The notes under the pieces were generated by a model. That model worked only from the letters and a program-made list of their open reading frames with translations, was not told where the DNA came from and searched no databases. Shown here in pieces: positions 5,631-13,314 of a stretch of 18,657 nt of DNA. Source of the stretch: Clostridiales bacterium UBA1389 (GTDB taxonomy: Bacteria > Bacillota > Clostridia > Oscillospirales > CAG-382); assembly GCA_002305335.1 (NCBI GenBank), contig DBQR01000044.1:1-18657 (forward strand), written 5' to 3'. The translations under genes and the position numbers were made by a program. Positions within the stretch are counted from its first letter, which is position 1. The number at the start of each line of letters is the position of its first letter.

Positions 5631-5696
5631 TGCGGTACTACCCCTCATCCGTCAGCCTGCGGCTGACACCTTCCCCTCAAGGGGAAGGCTTTTTTA
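5631..5696 (-). repeat. Dispersed two-hairpin repeat, copy B (inverted relative to copy A)
   Basis: The hairpins GTCAGCC/GGCTGAC (5651-5666) and CCTTCCCC/GGGGAAGG (5669-5688) are followed by T6. The sequence is the reverse complement of copy A (3966-4030) with only a few substitutions, and similarity extends to the flanking TATATA. Hairpins are better paired here than in copy A. On the plus strand it would serve as a second terminator behind trmB. Confidence 0.8.
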
Positions 5697-5741
5697 CATC
5701 CGCTTATATGGTTATTATGATTTTTAAAATAATATAACCAA

Positions 5742-7199
5742 CTAATCCTCTAAACCCAGATAATCCAAAACGATTTTTCTTTCGTCAAAGGGGTATTTTA
5801 CTCCTTCGATTTCCTCATAGCACTGGTGGCCTTTGCCGATAATCAGCACAATATCCTCCTTGACTGCGTTTTCAAGACAGTATTCTATGGCTTTTTTTCT
5901 GTCTTTCATTACTATAACCTCGCCCAGGGGGGAGGTTATACCCTGCTTAATGTCGGCAATAATATCATTAAGCCATTCAAAACGGGGGTTGTCGGAGGTT
6001 ATAACCGAAAAGTCGGAATTTCTGGTTATGATATCCCCCATGGAATACCGCCTTAATTTTGACCGGTTTCCTCCGCAGCCGAACACGGTAAACACCCTCC
6101 CCCGGCGGTAGGGTTTAAGGGTTTCATACAGGGACTTCACCGACAGCTCGTTATGGGCATAGTCGATAATAACCGAAAACCCTTTTGGGGAATTGATTAT
6201 CTCGTTTCTCCCTCTGACGACGGCATTTTCAAGGCCGTTTTTTATGGTTTCGTCGTCAATGCCGAGATATGAGCAGACCGCTCCGGCGCAGAGGGAATTA
6301 TATACCCCCGCTTTTCCGGGATAGTTTACCGAAAAACGGGTTTTGTAACCGTTATGGCAAAAATTATATTCTGTAATCAGTTTTCCGTCCCGGGAAGCAT
6401 AAACTATATCGGAAGCATAATAATCATAGCTCTCTTTTATACCGTAAGTCTTTATTTCACAGGAAGCGTTTTCCTGCATAAAGCCGCTTTCATTGTCATC
6501 ACCGTTGAAAAAGCCGGTTTTACAGGTTGAAAACAGCATTTTTTTGCAATTTTTGTATTCTTCGTAATCCTTATGCTCACCTTCCCCTATATGGTCGGGG
6601 GAAAGATTTGTAAAGATACCCATGTCAAATATCATACCGTAGGTGCGGTCAAGCTTAAAGCCCTGGGAGGAGGTTTCCATAACCACAGTATCAAGGCCGT
6701 TGTCCGCCATCTCCCGCAAGTACCTGTGTATAAGGTAGCTTTCGGGGGTGGAATTATCGCATTTATACAGCTTTTCCCCGGTGAAAATGCCTATGGTGCC
6801 TATAATACCCACCTTTCTTCCGGCTTTCCGAAGGATTGAGGAAATCATATAGGCCGTCGAAGTTTTCCCCTTGGTGCCGGTTATAGCGATGGATAAAAGG
6901 CCGTCAAGGGGACAGGAAAAGAAGTTTGCCGACATAAGGGCAAGCAGCTTTCGTGTGTTCTTATGTTTTATAATTACCGCATCGGAGGGAAGGGAAGTAT
7001 CCTCCTCCACACAGAAAACCCGGCAGCCCTTGCCGTAGGCGTCGGCGGCATATTTATGTCCGTCCTGCTCGTGACCTTTCAGGCAGACAAACACCATATC
7101 CTTCCCGGCCTTCCGGGAATCATAGCAAATATCCTTTATTTCGGTATCGGGGAAATCAAAGCTTATGCCGGTGTCCTTTAAAATTTCATATAATTTCAT
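5742..7199 (-). CDS. murE: UDP-MurNAc-tripeptide synthetase, meso-DAP-adding type (MurE)
   Basis: The 485-aa ligase adds meso-diaminopimelate to UDP-MurNAc-L-Ala-D-Glu in the cytoplasm. Seen in order: the N-terminal uridine-binding domain with DSR (27-29) and 'DGHKY' (46-50); the ATP P-loop TGTKGKTS (107-114); 'STPES' (150-154); 'FTNLSPDHI' (196-204); a lysine-rich 'EYKNCKKMLF' region, where the carbamylated lysine is expected; 'VVRGRNE' (327-333); 'FGCGGNRSK' (373-381); and DNPR (403-406), the motif that selects meso-DAP over lysine. The usual MExSSH motif reads METSSQG here (174-180), with Gln replacing His. ATG 7199 overlaps the dapF stop (ATGA), so the two genes are translationally coupled. 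The pairing with dapF supports DAP specificity. Confidence 0.93.
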   Translation of the reverse strand: MKLYEILKDTGISFDFPDTEIKDICYDSRKAGKDMVFVCLKGHEQDGHKYAADAYGKGCRVFCVEEDTSLPSDAVIIKHKNTRKLLALMSANFFSCPLDGLLSIAITGTKGKTSTAYMISSILRKAGRKVGIIGTIGIFTGEKLYKCDNSTPESYLIHRYLREMADNGLDTVVMETSSQGFKLDRTYGMIFDMGIFTNLSPDHIGEGEHKDYEEYKNCKKMLFSTCKTGFFNGDDNESGFMQENASCEIKTYGIKESYDYYASDIVYASRDGKLITEYNFCHNGYKTRFSVNYPGKAGVYNSLCAGAVCSYLGIDDETIKNGLENAVVRGRNEIINSPKGFSVIIDYAHNELSVKSLYETLKPYRRGRVFTVFGCGGNRSKLRRYSMGDIITRNSDFSVITSDNPRFEWLNDIIADIKQGITSPLGEVIVMKDRKKAIEYCLENAVKEDIVLIIGKGHQCYEEIEGVKYPFDERKIVLDYLGLED

Positions 7200-8056
7200 A
7201 TGGATTCCTCAATAATGCTGTCCTCAATAAATCCGTCAAATACAATTTCGGTTTTTCCCGTCATTGTTATGGTATTGTCCGCCGGATTATAGTCGATATG
7301 CACTATACCCCCCCGCTGGTGAACGTCCACCGAGTTGGCCGCTTTTCCGGCAAGGATTGCGGAATAAACCGCCGTGGAGCTGCCGGTGGCGCAGGCTAAG
7401 GTTTCACCGCAGTTACGCTCCCATGCCCGCATGTTTATATTGTTTTTATCCACTACCTCATAAAAGTGGATGTTTGCTTTTTTGGGAAACATTTTATCGT
7501 TTTCAAGAGCTCTGCCGTATTTTTCGATGTCAAGGTCAAACACATCGCTGCATTCCGCTCCGCAGTGGGGATTCCCTAAAGAAATAGCTGTAAGTTTAAA
7601 AATTTTATCAATAACCTTATAATCATATCCTATAAGGAAATTTCCCCTGTTTGTTACGGTTACCGGAATTTTTTCGGCGTCCAGCACCGGCCGCCCGATA
7701 TTTGCCGAAACATTAACCACTTCGCCCTTTTCAACCCAAAGATGTATTGACTTTATCCCCCCGAGGGTTTCCACGGTAAATTCGGTTTTGGCTGTATAGC
7801 CTTTGGCATAAACGAATTTTCCCACCGACCTTAAGGCGTTGCCGCACATTTCGGCTTCGGAACCGTCGGGGTTGAACACCCGCATTTTAAAGTCGGCGGT
7901 CTTTGACGGGCAAATCAGTATCATGCCGTCGCTGCCTATCCCCTTATGTCTGTCGGAGACGAATTTTGCCCATTTTTCGGGATTTTCAATTGTCTGGTCA
8001 AGGAGGGAAACATAAACGTAATCGTTGCCGTAGGACTGCATTTTGGTAAATTTCAT
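7196..8056 (-). CDS. dapF: Diaminopimelate epimerase
   Basis: The 286-aa PLP-independent epimerase converts LL-DAP to meso-DAP, the last step before lysine and the direct source for MurE. Both catalytic cysteines are visible: C71 in SEAEMCGNALR and C222 in GETLACATGSS. Other family landmarks are the N-terminal MKFTKMQSYGNDYVYV (with Gln for the usual His at residue 7), 'IGSDGMILI' (40-48), 'GNPHCG' (161-166) and 'AWERNCGETL' (211-220). GAAAGG precedes ATG 8056. It is the first gene of the dapF-murE unit and has a promoter at 8097-8124. Confidence 0.95.
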   Translation of the reverse strand: MKFTKMQSYGNDYVYVSLLDQTIENPEKWAKFVSDRHKGIGSDGMILICPSKTADFKMRVFNPDGSEAEMCGNALRSVGKFVYAKGYTAKTEFTVETLGGIKSIHLWVEKGEVVNVSANIGRPVLDAEKIPVTVTNRGNFLIGYDYKVIDKIFKLTAISLGNPHCGAECSDVFDLDIEKYGRALENDKMFPKKANIHFYEVVDKNNINMRAWERNCGETLACATGSSTAVYSAILAGKAANSVDVHQRGGIVHIDYNPADNTITMTGKTEIVFDGFIEDSIIEESI

Positions 8057-8096
8057 ATATACACGCCTTTCGGAAAATTAAGCAATCATTATATAG

Positions 8097-8124
8097 ATTA
8101 TAGCAATTATTTTTTATATTGCAA
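8097..8124 (-). promoter_or_regulatory. Candidate promoter of dapF-murE
   Basis: On the minus strand TTGCAA (8119-8124), a 16-bp spacer and a perfect TATAAT (8097-8102) lie about 40 nt before dapF. A second TATAAT occurs at 8088-8093. Confidence 0.55.
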
Positions 8125-8135
8125 TCTTTTTTTAG

Positions 8136-8164
8136 TTGACTATTATTGATTAATATGATATAAT
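8136..8164 (+). promoter_or_regulatory. Strong SigA-type promoter of the HD-nucleotidase operon
   Basis: TTGACT (8136-8141), a 17-bp spacer and a perfect TATAAT (8159-8164), with an extended -10 TG at 8156-8157, lie 66 nt before the first start codon. It diverges from the dapF promoter. Confidence 0.85.
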
Positions 8165-8230
8165 TCCCTAAAAAGGAAATATTAAGTTAAAAAATTTGTA
8201 TAAATTGAAATAAAATACAAGGAGTAAAAC

Positions 8231-8842
8231 ATGGGCGGAGATTTTTTTGCCTTAATGTTTCGAATGAAATATATAAGCCGCTGGGGCTTGATGCGGCAGT
8301 TAAGGCAGGAAAATTTATCGGAACATTCCCTTGAATGCGCCATCCTTTCCCATTCTCTTGCGGTTATCGGCAACAAGGTTTTCGGTAAAAAATATGATGT
8401 GTCCGCAATAGCCCTGAAAGCCTTGTATCACGACGCGCCGGAAATCATAACCGGTGATATGCCGACACCGGTGAAATATTTCGACGATTCCACCAAATCC
8501 GCCTATAAAACCGTGGAATCCCATGCCATAAAGCGGTTTATATCCCTCCTTCCGGAGGATTTCCGCACCGATTATTCTACCTTGTTCAACTATACCGCCG
8601 ACGAAAAACGGATAATTAAGGCGGCAGACAAGCTTTGCGCTTATATTAAATGTCTTGAGGAAACTGCGCTGGGAAACCATGAATTCAATAACGCCCTTGA
8701 TTCCACAAAGAACATAATCCGAAACCTAAACTGCGAGGAACTGGATTACTTTATGGAAAACTATGTTTCCTCCTTCAACAAATCCCTTGACGAACTTCAG
8801 AATAAAGATGATAACGATATCCAAAAGGAGATAATTAAATGA
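8231..8842 (+). CDS. YfbR-type HD-domain 5'-deoxynucleotidase
   Basis: The 203-aa protein matches the YfbR family, which dephosphorylates deoxynucleoside 5'-monophosphates in a metal-dependent reaction. Metal ligands of the HD fold are visible: H32 (SEHS), H67-D68 (YHDAPE) and D133 (AADKLCAYIK). Other landmarks are 'RMKYISRWGLMR' (11-22), 'GDMPTPVKYF' (75-84) and 'ALGNHEF' (146-152). AAGGAG lies 6 nt before ATG 8231. Its stop overlaps the next start (ATGA), so it is the first gene of an operon with an isomerase and an SDR. That context does not fit nucleotide salvage in an obvious way, and the link may be mere co-transcription. Confidence 0.9.
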   Translation: MGGDFFALMFRMKYISRWGLMRQLRQENLSEHSLECAILSHSLAVIGNKVFGKKYDVSAIALKALYHDAPEIITGDMPTPVKYFDDSTKSAYKTVESHAIKRFISLLPEDFRTDYSTLFNYTADEKRIIKAADKLCAYIKCLEETALGNHEFNNALDSTKNIIRNLNCEELDYFMENYVSSFNKSLDELQNKDDNDIQKEIIK

Positions 8843-9618
8843 AAATCGGAATAATATCGGATTCCTTCAGGCTGCCCTTTGCGGAAAGCGTAAAAAGGGC
8901 TGCCGCTCTTGGCGCAAACGGTATCCAGAAGTATATGACCTACGGGGAATTTGCCACGGAAAACCTTACGCCCTCAAAAATAGCCGAAATAAAGGATATA
9001 ATGTCTTCCAACGGTCTGGTGTTTTCCGCAATCTGCGGCGATTTCGGCTGGGGCTTTGCCCATCCCCAGATAGTCGACAAAACAAAAGCGGTGCTGGAAA
9101 AGGCAAAGGAATTAGGCTGCGGCATTGTGACCTCCCATATCGGTAAGGTGCCGGAAGACGACCCGGCAAAGCTTAACACCATGGCGGAGAACGCAGTAAA
9201 AATCGCCGAATACGCCGCCGGCATCGGGTCATATATCGCTTCCGAAACCGGACCCGAAAAGGCACCCGCCCTGAAAAAATTTCTTGATTCTTTAGGATTG
9301 AAAGCCGGCATTGCGGTAAACCTTGACCCGGCAAATCTGGTTATGGTGGCGGGGGATGACCCGGTTCAGGCGGTGTCCGTGCTGAAGGACTATATCGTTC
9401 ACACCCACGCAAAGGACGGCATCAAAAAGCCCGACGGCTCATGGCAGGAAGTCCCCTTGGGAAAAGGCGGGGTTGACTGGCCGAATTATCTGAAAGCCTT
9501 AAAGGATATCGGCTATGACGGTTACCTTACCATCGAAAGGGAAGTGGGGGAGGACCCGGCGGCGGATATAAAACTTGCCGTTGACTTTCTTAAAGACCAT
9601 TTAAGCAGATTACAATAA
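8839..9618 (+). CDS. Sugar phosphate isomerase/epimerase-like TIM-barrel protein
   Basis: The 259-aa protein fits the xylose-isomerase-like TIM-barrel superfamily (PF01261). The likely divalent-metal ligands are E136 (SETGPE), D163 (NLDPANL), H188/H190 (HTHAKDG) and E233 (TIERE), spaced as in ketose 3-epimerases and inosose dehydratases. The N terminus (KIGIISDS) is the first strand of the barrel, and there is no signal peptide, so it acts in the cytoplasm. Substrate cannot be fixed from sequence. Its start overlaps the YfbR-like stop by ATGA, and the SDR follows after 9 nt. Together with that SDR it probably converts a sugar or sugar acid; this is inference. Confidence 0.85.
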   Translation: MKIGIISDSFRLPFAESVKRAAALGANGIQKYMTYGEFATENLTPSKIAEIKDIMSSNGLVFSAICGDFGWGFAHPQIVDKTKAVLEKAKELGCGIVTSHIGKVPEDDPAKLNTMAENAVKIAEYAAGIGSYIASETGPEKAPALKKFLDSLGLKAGIAVNLDPANLVMVAGDDPVQAVSVLKDYIVHTHAKDGIKKPDGSWQEVPLGKGGVDWPNYLKALKDIGYDGYLTIEREVGEDPAADIKLAVDFLKDHLSRLQ

Positions 9619-9627
9619 GGAAAAATT

Positions 9628-10473
9628 ATGTATAAAACTGATTTGACGGGAAAAACAGCGGTAGTAACCGGCGGCGGCGGGGTACTTTGTTCGGAATTTT
9701 CGAAAGCCCTTGCCAAATGCGGCGCAAAGATTGCGGTTTTGGATTTGTATGAGGAAGCGGCAAAGGCGACAGCCGATGAAATAAATTCATCCGGCGGTTT
9801 TGCCGTCCCCTACGGCTGTGACGTGCTGAAAAGGGAATCTCTAACCGAAGTAAGGGAAAGGATTCTATCGGATTTTGGCAGGGTTGACATACTCATTAAC
9901 GGGGCAGGGGGGAACTCCCCCAAGGCAACCACCGATAAGGAATATTTATCTCCGGAAGACTTAAATAAAGATTCCGAGGTTAAAAATTTTTTCAACCTCA
10001 CTCCGGAAGGGTTTAACTTTGTATTTAATCTTAATATATTAGGCACTCTTTTGCCCACTCAGGTGTTTGCCGAATGTATGGCGGAATCGGGGGGAGGCTG
10101 CGTTATAAACATTTCCTCAATGAACGCCTACCGTCCCCTTACCAAAATTCCCGCCTATTCGGCGGCAAAAGCCGGCGTTTCAAACCTTACCATGTGGCTT
10201 GCGGTGCATTTTTCAAAGATGAACATCCGCGTCAACGCCATCGCCCCCGGCTTTTTTGTGACAAAGCAAAACGAAGCCTTGCTCTTTGATAAAGAGGGAA
10301 ATCCCACCGAAAGAACGCAGAAGATTCTTGCCGCCACCCCTATGGGAAGGTTCGGCAGCTCTTCGGAACTTATCGGCGTACTGCTGTTTTTATGCGACGA
10401 ACAGGCCTCCTCCTTTGTGAACGGGGTTATTATTCCCGTTGACGGGGGCTTTTCCGCCTATTCGGGAGTTTGA
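9628..10473 (+). CDS. SDR-family oxidoreductase, fructuronate/mannonate reductase-like
   Basis: The 281-aa short-chain dehydrogenase has the NAD(P)-binding loop TGGGGVLCS (14-22), an atypical form of TGxxxGxG with Cys at the last Gly. It also has 'NGAGG' (91-95) and the catalytic Ser-Tyr-Lys set in 'INISSMNAYRP' (S163/S164) and 'AYSAAKAG' (Y177, K181). The C terminus NGVIIPVDGGFSAYSGV is typical of the D-mannonate oxidoreductase (UxuB/YjmF-like) group of SDRs in Bacillota, as are 'GTLLPTQVF' and 'APGFFVT'. That assignment is from memory and should be treated as likely, not proven. AAGGA precedes ATG 9628. It is the third gene of the operon; no clear terminator follows before the solute-binding protein. 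Confidence 0.82.
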   Translation: MYKTDLTGKTAVVTGGGGVLCSEFSKALAKCGAKIAVLDLYEEAAKATADEINSSGGFAVPYGCDVLKRESLTEVRERILSDFGRVDILINGAGGNSPKATTDKEYLSPEDLNKDSEVKNFFNLTPEGFNFVFNLNILGTLLPTQVFAECMAESGGGCVINISSMNAYRPLTKIPAYSAAKAGVSNLTMWLAVHFSKMNIRVNAIAPGFFVTKQNEALLFDKEGNPTERTQKILAATPMGRFGSSSELIGVLLFLCDEQASSFVNGVIIPVDGGFSAYSGV

Positions 10474-10501
10474 AAGCCAATTTTTGCATTTTCAATTCAG
10501 G

Positions 10502-10530
10502 TTTATATCAACGTTTTAAACGGATATAAT
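10502..10530 (+). promoter_or_regulatory. Promoter with possible operator of the solute-binding protein gene
   Basis: TTTATA (10502-10507), a 17-bp spacer and a perfect TATAAT (10525-10530) lie 25 nt before the start. Inside the spacer is the palindrome CGTTT-T-AAACG (10512-10522), placed where a LacI-type repressor could bind. The operator role is inference. Confidence 0.6.
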
Positions 10531-10554
10531 AAAAATATATAAAAGGAGTGTATT

Positions 10555-12099
10555 ATGAAAAAACTAATCTGCTTACTGATTGTTGTTCTTCTGTTTGCTG
10601 CATTACTCGTTTCCTGCACAGACGATCCTGACGACAAGTCCAAAGCCGAAGAAAGCAAATCAACCGAGTCGGTGGGAAGCGAAGCCGGTGTCAGCGATGA
10701 AAGCGATACCTCTTCTCAGGTTGTGGAAGACCCCTATGTTGATGCAAACGGGAAGTACAGAATCACCAACGAAATTATCGACTGGGAAAGTAGAGAATTC
10801 GGAATAATCGTAAGGGGTACCGGAGCCGGCACCTACCAGTCCGACGACTTCACCTACAACAGCGAACTCTATGGGGATATCCTTGACAAGGCGGTAAAGG
10901 AAAGAAACGATAAGATTGAATCCCTTTACAACGTTAAAATTAAAGTTTATAAAAGCGACGTGGTGGGTTCCGACCCCATCATTACGGATATTAATCAGGA
11001 CATTTCGACCGGTACCCATTTTTATGACGCTATTATGCCCTCGATACCCGGTCTGGCAAACCTCGCCAGGGAAGACAAACTCATTGACCTTACCGAGTTT
11101 GAGTATATTCATCTTGATGCCCCCTGGTATGACAAGGACGCCAACAACACCTTTTCGGTGGGTTACAGGCTGTTCTTCACCACCGGCGACATTACCATAT
11201 TAAACAAGGTCTGCTCCGGCGGCATACTCTTCAACAAACAGATGATTGAATATCTGAACATGGACAGCCCCTACACCCTTGTGGAAGAGCACAAATGGAC
11301 CTATGAAAAAATGTATCAGATGGCAAAACAGGCTACTCAGGACACCGACGGGGAAGACGGAATGTCCTCCAACGACACCTGGGGTATGCTTGCCTCCTAT
11401 AACGACGCCCTTACCTTCTATGGCGCGGCAGGACAGAAACTCTGCCTGAAGGACGGCGACGACAATCCCATTCTTTCCTTCGGCAATGAGGAAACCAGCT
11501 TCAACATCGCTCAGAAAATAATCACCGACATGCTGGAAAAGGATTCCTGGGTTATTTATGCCCAGAACTTTGAAGCCCCCATCTGGGAAACCTCCCTTGA
11601 AGCCTTCAAACAGGGAAGAGTGCTGTTCCGCCCCTCCGCCTTTTCGGCCACCACAAAGCTCCGCAAGGCCGGCACGGATTTCGGCATTGTCCCCAACCCC
11701 CTGTGGTCTGAAGATCAGGACGATTACTACACCTACTGCGGCACCGGCGAAGTTGCGGGTATCGCCATTCACAAGAACGTGAATGACCCCGAATTTTCGG
11801 CTTATATGGTTGAAGCCATCTCCTGCGAAGCCAAGAACTATATCACCCCGGCCTATATGGAAATCAACCTTAAAGGCAAAGATATGCAGGACGAAGAAAG
11901 TCTTGAAATGCTTAAAATCATATTCAACAACATCACCTATGATACCGGTGAAATCTACAACTTCGGCGGAATAAAGACCCTGTTTGAAAACCTTGTCAAG
12001 AACAATAACGCCAACCTCCAGTCCAAATTCGACGAAATAGAACCGAGTATAATCGACGCAATCGATAAGCTCGTTGAAAGCTATGAGTTTGCGGGATAA
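10555..12099 (+). CDS. Extracellular solute-binding lipoprotein (ABC sugar-transporter type)
   Basis: The 514-aa protein begins with a lipoprotein signal: MKK, hydrophobic core, lipobox L-V-S-C with Cys at residue 21. A low-complexity linker rich in Ser/Glu/Asp follows (about 23-58), then a long periplasmic-binding-protein-like domain with 'GGILFNKQMIEYLN' and 'AFKQGRVLFRPSAF'. These resemble family 1 sugar-binding proteins of Gram-positive ABC importers. It should be tethered to the outer face of the membrane. AAAGGAG precedes ATG 10555. No permease or ATPase gene lies in the window, so it is an orphan binding protein here. Its place directly behind the isomerase/SDR genes suggests that it captures the same sugar or sugar acid, but this is unproven. 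Confidence 0.88.
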   Translation: MKKLICLLIVVLLFAALLVSCTDDPDDKSKAEESKSTESVGSEAGVSDESDTSSQVVEDPYVDANGKYRITNEIIDWESREFGIIVRGTGAGTYQSDDFTYNSELYGDILDKAVKERNDKIESLYNVKIKVYKSDVVGSDPIITDINQDISTGTHFYDAIMPSIPGLANLAREDKLIDLTEFEYIHLDAPWYDKDANNTFSVGYRLFFTTGDITILNKVCSGGILFNKQMIEYLNMDSPYTLVEEHKWTYEKMYQMAKQATQDTDGEDGMSSNDTWGMLASYNDALTFYGAAGQKLCLKDGDDNPILSFGNEETSFNIAQKIITDMLEKDSWVIYAQNFEAPIWETSLEAFKQGRVLFRPSAFSATTKLRKAGTDFGIVPNPLWSEDQDDYYTYCGTGEVAGIAIHKNVNDPEFSAYMVEAISCEAKNYITPAYMEINLKGKDMQDEESLEMLKIIFNNITYDTGEIYNFGGIKTLFENLVKNNNANLQSKFDEIEPSIIDAIDKLVESYEFAG

Positions 12100-12114
12100 T
12101 CGTAATTAACGACA

Positions 12115-12141
12115 AAGGCCGCCGGCAAAACCGGCGGCCTT
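12115..12141. terminator. Terminator between the solute-binding protein gene and hpt
   Basis: AAGGCCGCCGG (12115-12125), loop CAAAA and CCGGCGGCCTT (12131-12141) form a very stable 11-bp stem between two convergent genes. The T-tracts are short on both sides, so termination may rely mainly on the stem. Confidence 0.75.
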
Positions 12142-12182
12142 CCTTTATGTATAAAACAACGGAAAAGCGTAATAAATATTAA

Positions 12183-12734
12183 TTACTTACCCTCATAGGC
12201 GGAAGGCTTCAGCACCGCAACATAGGGGAGATTCCTGTAATCTTCGGCAAAATCGAGGCCGAAACCCACCACGAATTCGTTGGGTATGGTAATCCCCACA
12301 TAGTCCGCTTTGATGTCTGCCATACGGCGTTCGGGCTTGTCAAGGAGGGTGCAGATTTTAAGGCTCTTCGCCCCGCGGGAAAGCAGGAGCTTTTTAAGGT
12401 TGTAGAGGGTTATCCCCGAATCGATGATATCCTCCACTATAAGCACGTCGTAACCGCCCACCGGACGCTTCAGGTCAAGCTCGATCTTGACGTCACCGGT
12501 GGAGGTGGAGGAGTTGCCGTAGGAGGAAACGCACATAAAGTCTATGTGACACTTTAAATCTATGTGGCGCATAAGGTCGGACATAAACACAACGCAGCCC
12601 TTTAGAATACCCACAAGGAGGAGATTTTTGTCCTCGTAGTCTCTTGTTATGATTTCACCAAGCTTTTTTACGCAGTTTTGTATTTCTTCGTCGGTAACGA
12701 GAACCCTTTCGATATTATCATGAAAAGCGGACAT
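12183..12734 (-). CDS. hpt: Hypoxanthine phosphoribosyltransferase
   Basis: The 183-aa purine-salvage enzyme converts hypoxanthine (and usually guanine) plus PRPP to the nucleotide. The PRPP-binding loop is VLIVEDIIDSGITL (97-110). 'GILKGCVVFMSDL' (42-54) and the flexible loop 'SSYGNSSTSTG' (70-80) match family TIGR01203, as does the C-terminal 'FVVGFGLDFAEDYRNLPYVAVL'. Length is normal. It is a single gene with a near-consensus promoter (12761-12789) divergent from the oad operon. Confidence 0.95.
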   Translation of the reverse strand: MSAFHDNIERVLVTDEEIQNCVKKLGEIITRDYEDKNLLLVGILKGCVVFMSDLMRHIDLKCHIDFMCVSSYGNSSTSTGDVKIELDLKRPVGGYDVLIVEDIIDSGITLYNLKKLLLSRGAKSLKICTLLDKPERRMADIKADYVGITIPNEFVVGFGLDFAEDYRNLPYVAVLKPSAYEGK

Positions 12735-12760
12735 ATTGACCCCCGGAAAAGTTTTTGTAC

Positions 12761-12789
12761 ATTTTACTACAATATTTAGTATTTGTCAA
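12761..12789 (-). promoter_or_regulatory. SigA-type promoter of hpt
   Basis: On the minus strand a perfect TTGACA (12784-12789), a 17-bp spacer and TAAAAT (12761-12766) lie about 27 nt before the hpt start codon. Confidence 0.85.
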
Positions 12790-12838
12790 CATTAAGCTGT
12801 CTAATTTGGAGATTTTATAAAAACAGGGGTAAAAAATA

Positions 12839-12867
12839 TTGATTTTTATGCAAAAATATTGTAAAAT
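12839..12867 (+). promoter_or_regulatory. Candidate promoter of the oxaloacetate decarboxylase operon
   Basis: TTGATT (12839-12844), a 17-bp spacer and TAAAAT (12862-12867) lie about 55 nt upstream of the first oad gene. Confidence 0.65.
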
Positions 12868-12885
12868 GCCAGTGTTAATAAAATG

Positions 12886-12908
12886 GGTAAAAATGAACTG
12901 TTTTTACC
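12886..12908 (+). promoter_or_regulatory. Stem-loop in the oad leader directly before the ribosome binding site
   Basis: GGTAAAAA (12886-12893) pairs with TTTTTACC (12901-12908) around a 7-nt loop. It ends 2 nt before the AAAGGAT ribosome binding site (12911-12917). It could stabilise the 5' end of the mRNA, influence initiation, or be an operator in DNA. Confidence 0.5.
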
Positions 12909-12922
12909 GGAAAGGATAAGAA

Positions 12923-13303
12923 ATGATATTACAGACCCAATTGGCAGCAGCCGCCACGTTCCCGGGTTCCGGATTTAAGGACCTGCCGGCGGATGCTTCT
13001 TTTCTTGACCGGCTTTTGTACGGCCTTGAAATTACCGCAATCGGAATAGCGGTTGTGTTTCTTGTTTTGATTATACTTTGGGTTTTGCTTATTGCCTTTA
13101 AGTATATAGCCAAAGCCGATAAGAAACAAAAAACCGTCGCACCAAAAGAAGAGAAGGCAGACCTTACAACGGTAAAGAATGATTTTCCCCCCGCCGAAGA
13201 TGAGGAGGAAAAGATTGTCGTCCTTGCCACGGCTGCCATAGCTGCGTCAAGAAGCTCGAAGGATGCCGCATTCAAGGTTATTTACGTTAAAAAACTGCAA
13301 TAA
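12923..13303 (+). CDS. oadG: Sodium-pump decarboxylase gamma subunit (OadG-like)
   Basis: The 126-aa protein has one membrane helix (about 35-60: 'YGLEITAIGIAVVFLVLIILWVL'), then a charged, flexible segment rich in Lys/Glu (64-99). A conserved tail 'EEKIVVLATAAIAAS' and 'FKVIYVKKLQ' follows, the usual plan of OadG in clostridia. The gamma subunit holds the alpha and beta subunits of the Na+-translocating decarboxylase together at the membrane. ATG 12923 follows AAAGGAT. It is the first gene of a four-gene operon whose partners are the biotin carrier, the beta and the alpha subunits; assignment rests on topology and context as much as on sequence. Confidence 0.88.
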   Translation: MILQTQLAAAATFPGSGFKDLPADASFLDRLLYGLEITAIGIAVVFLVLIILWVLLIAFKYIAKADKKQKTVAPKEEKADLTTVKNDFPPAEDEEEKIVVLATAAIAASRSSKDAAFKVIYVKKLQ

Positions 13304-13314
13304 GGAGAATAAAA

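Noticed and set aside
7264..7587. Plus-strand frame of 107 codons inside dapF
   Set aside because: It is antisense to the well-supported dapF gene, without ribosome binding site or recognisable domain.
11200..11772. Minus-strand frame of 190 codons inside the solute-binding protein gene
   Set aside because: Long antisense frame caused by the codon usage of the real gene; it shows no domain or start signal.
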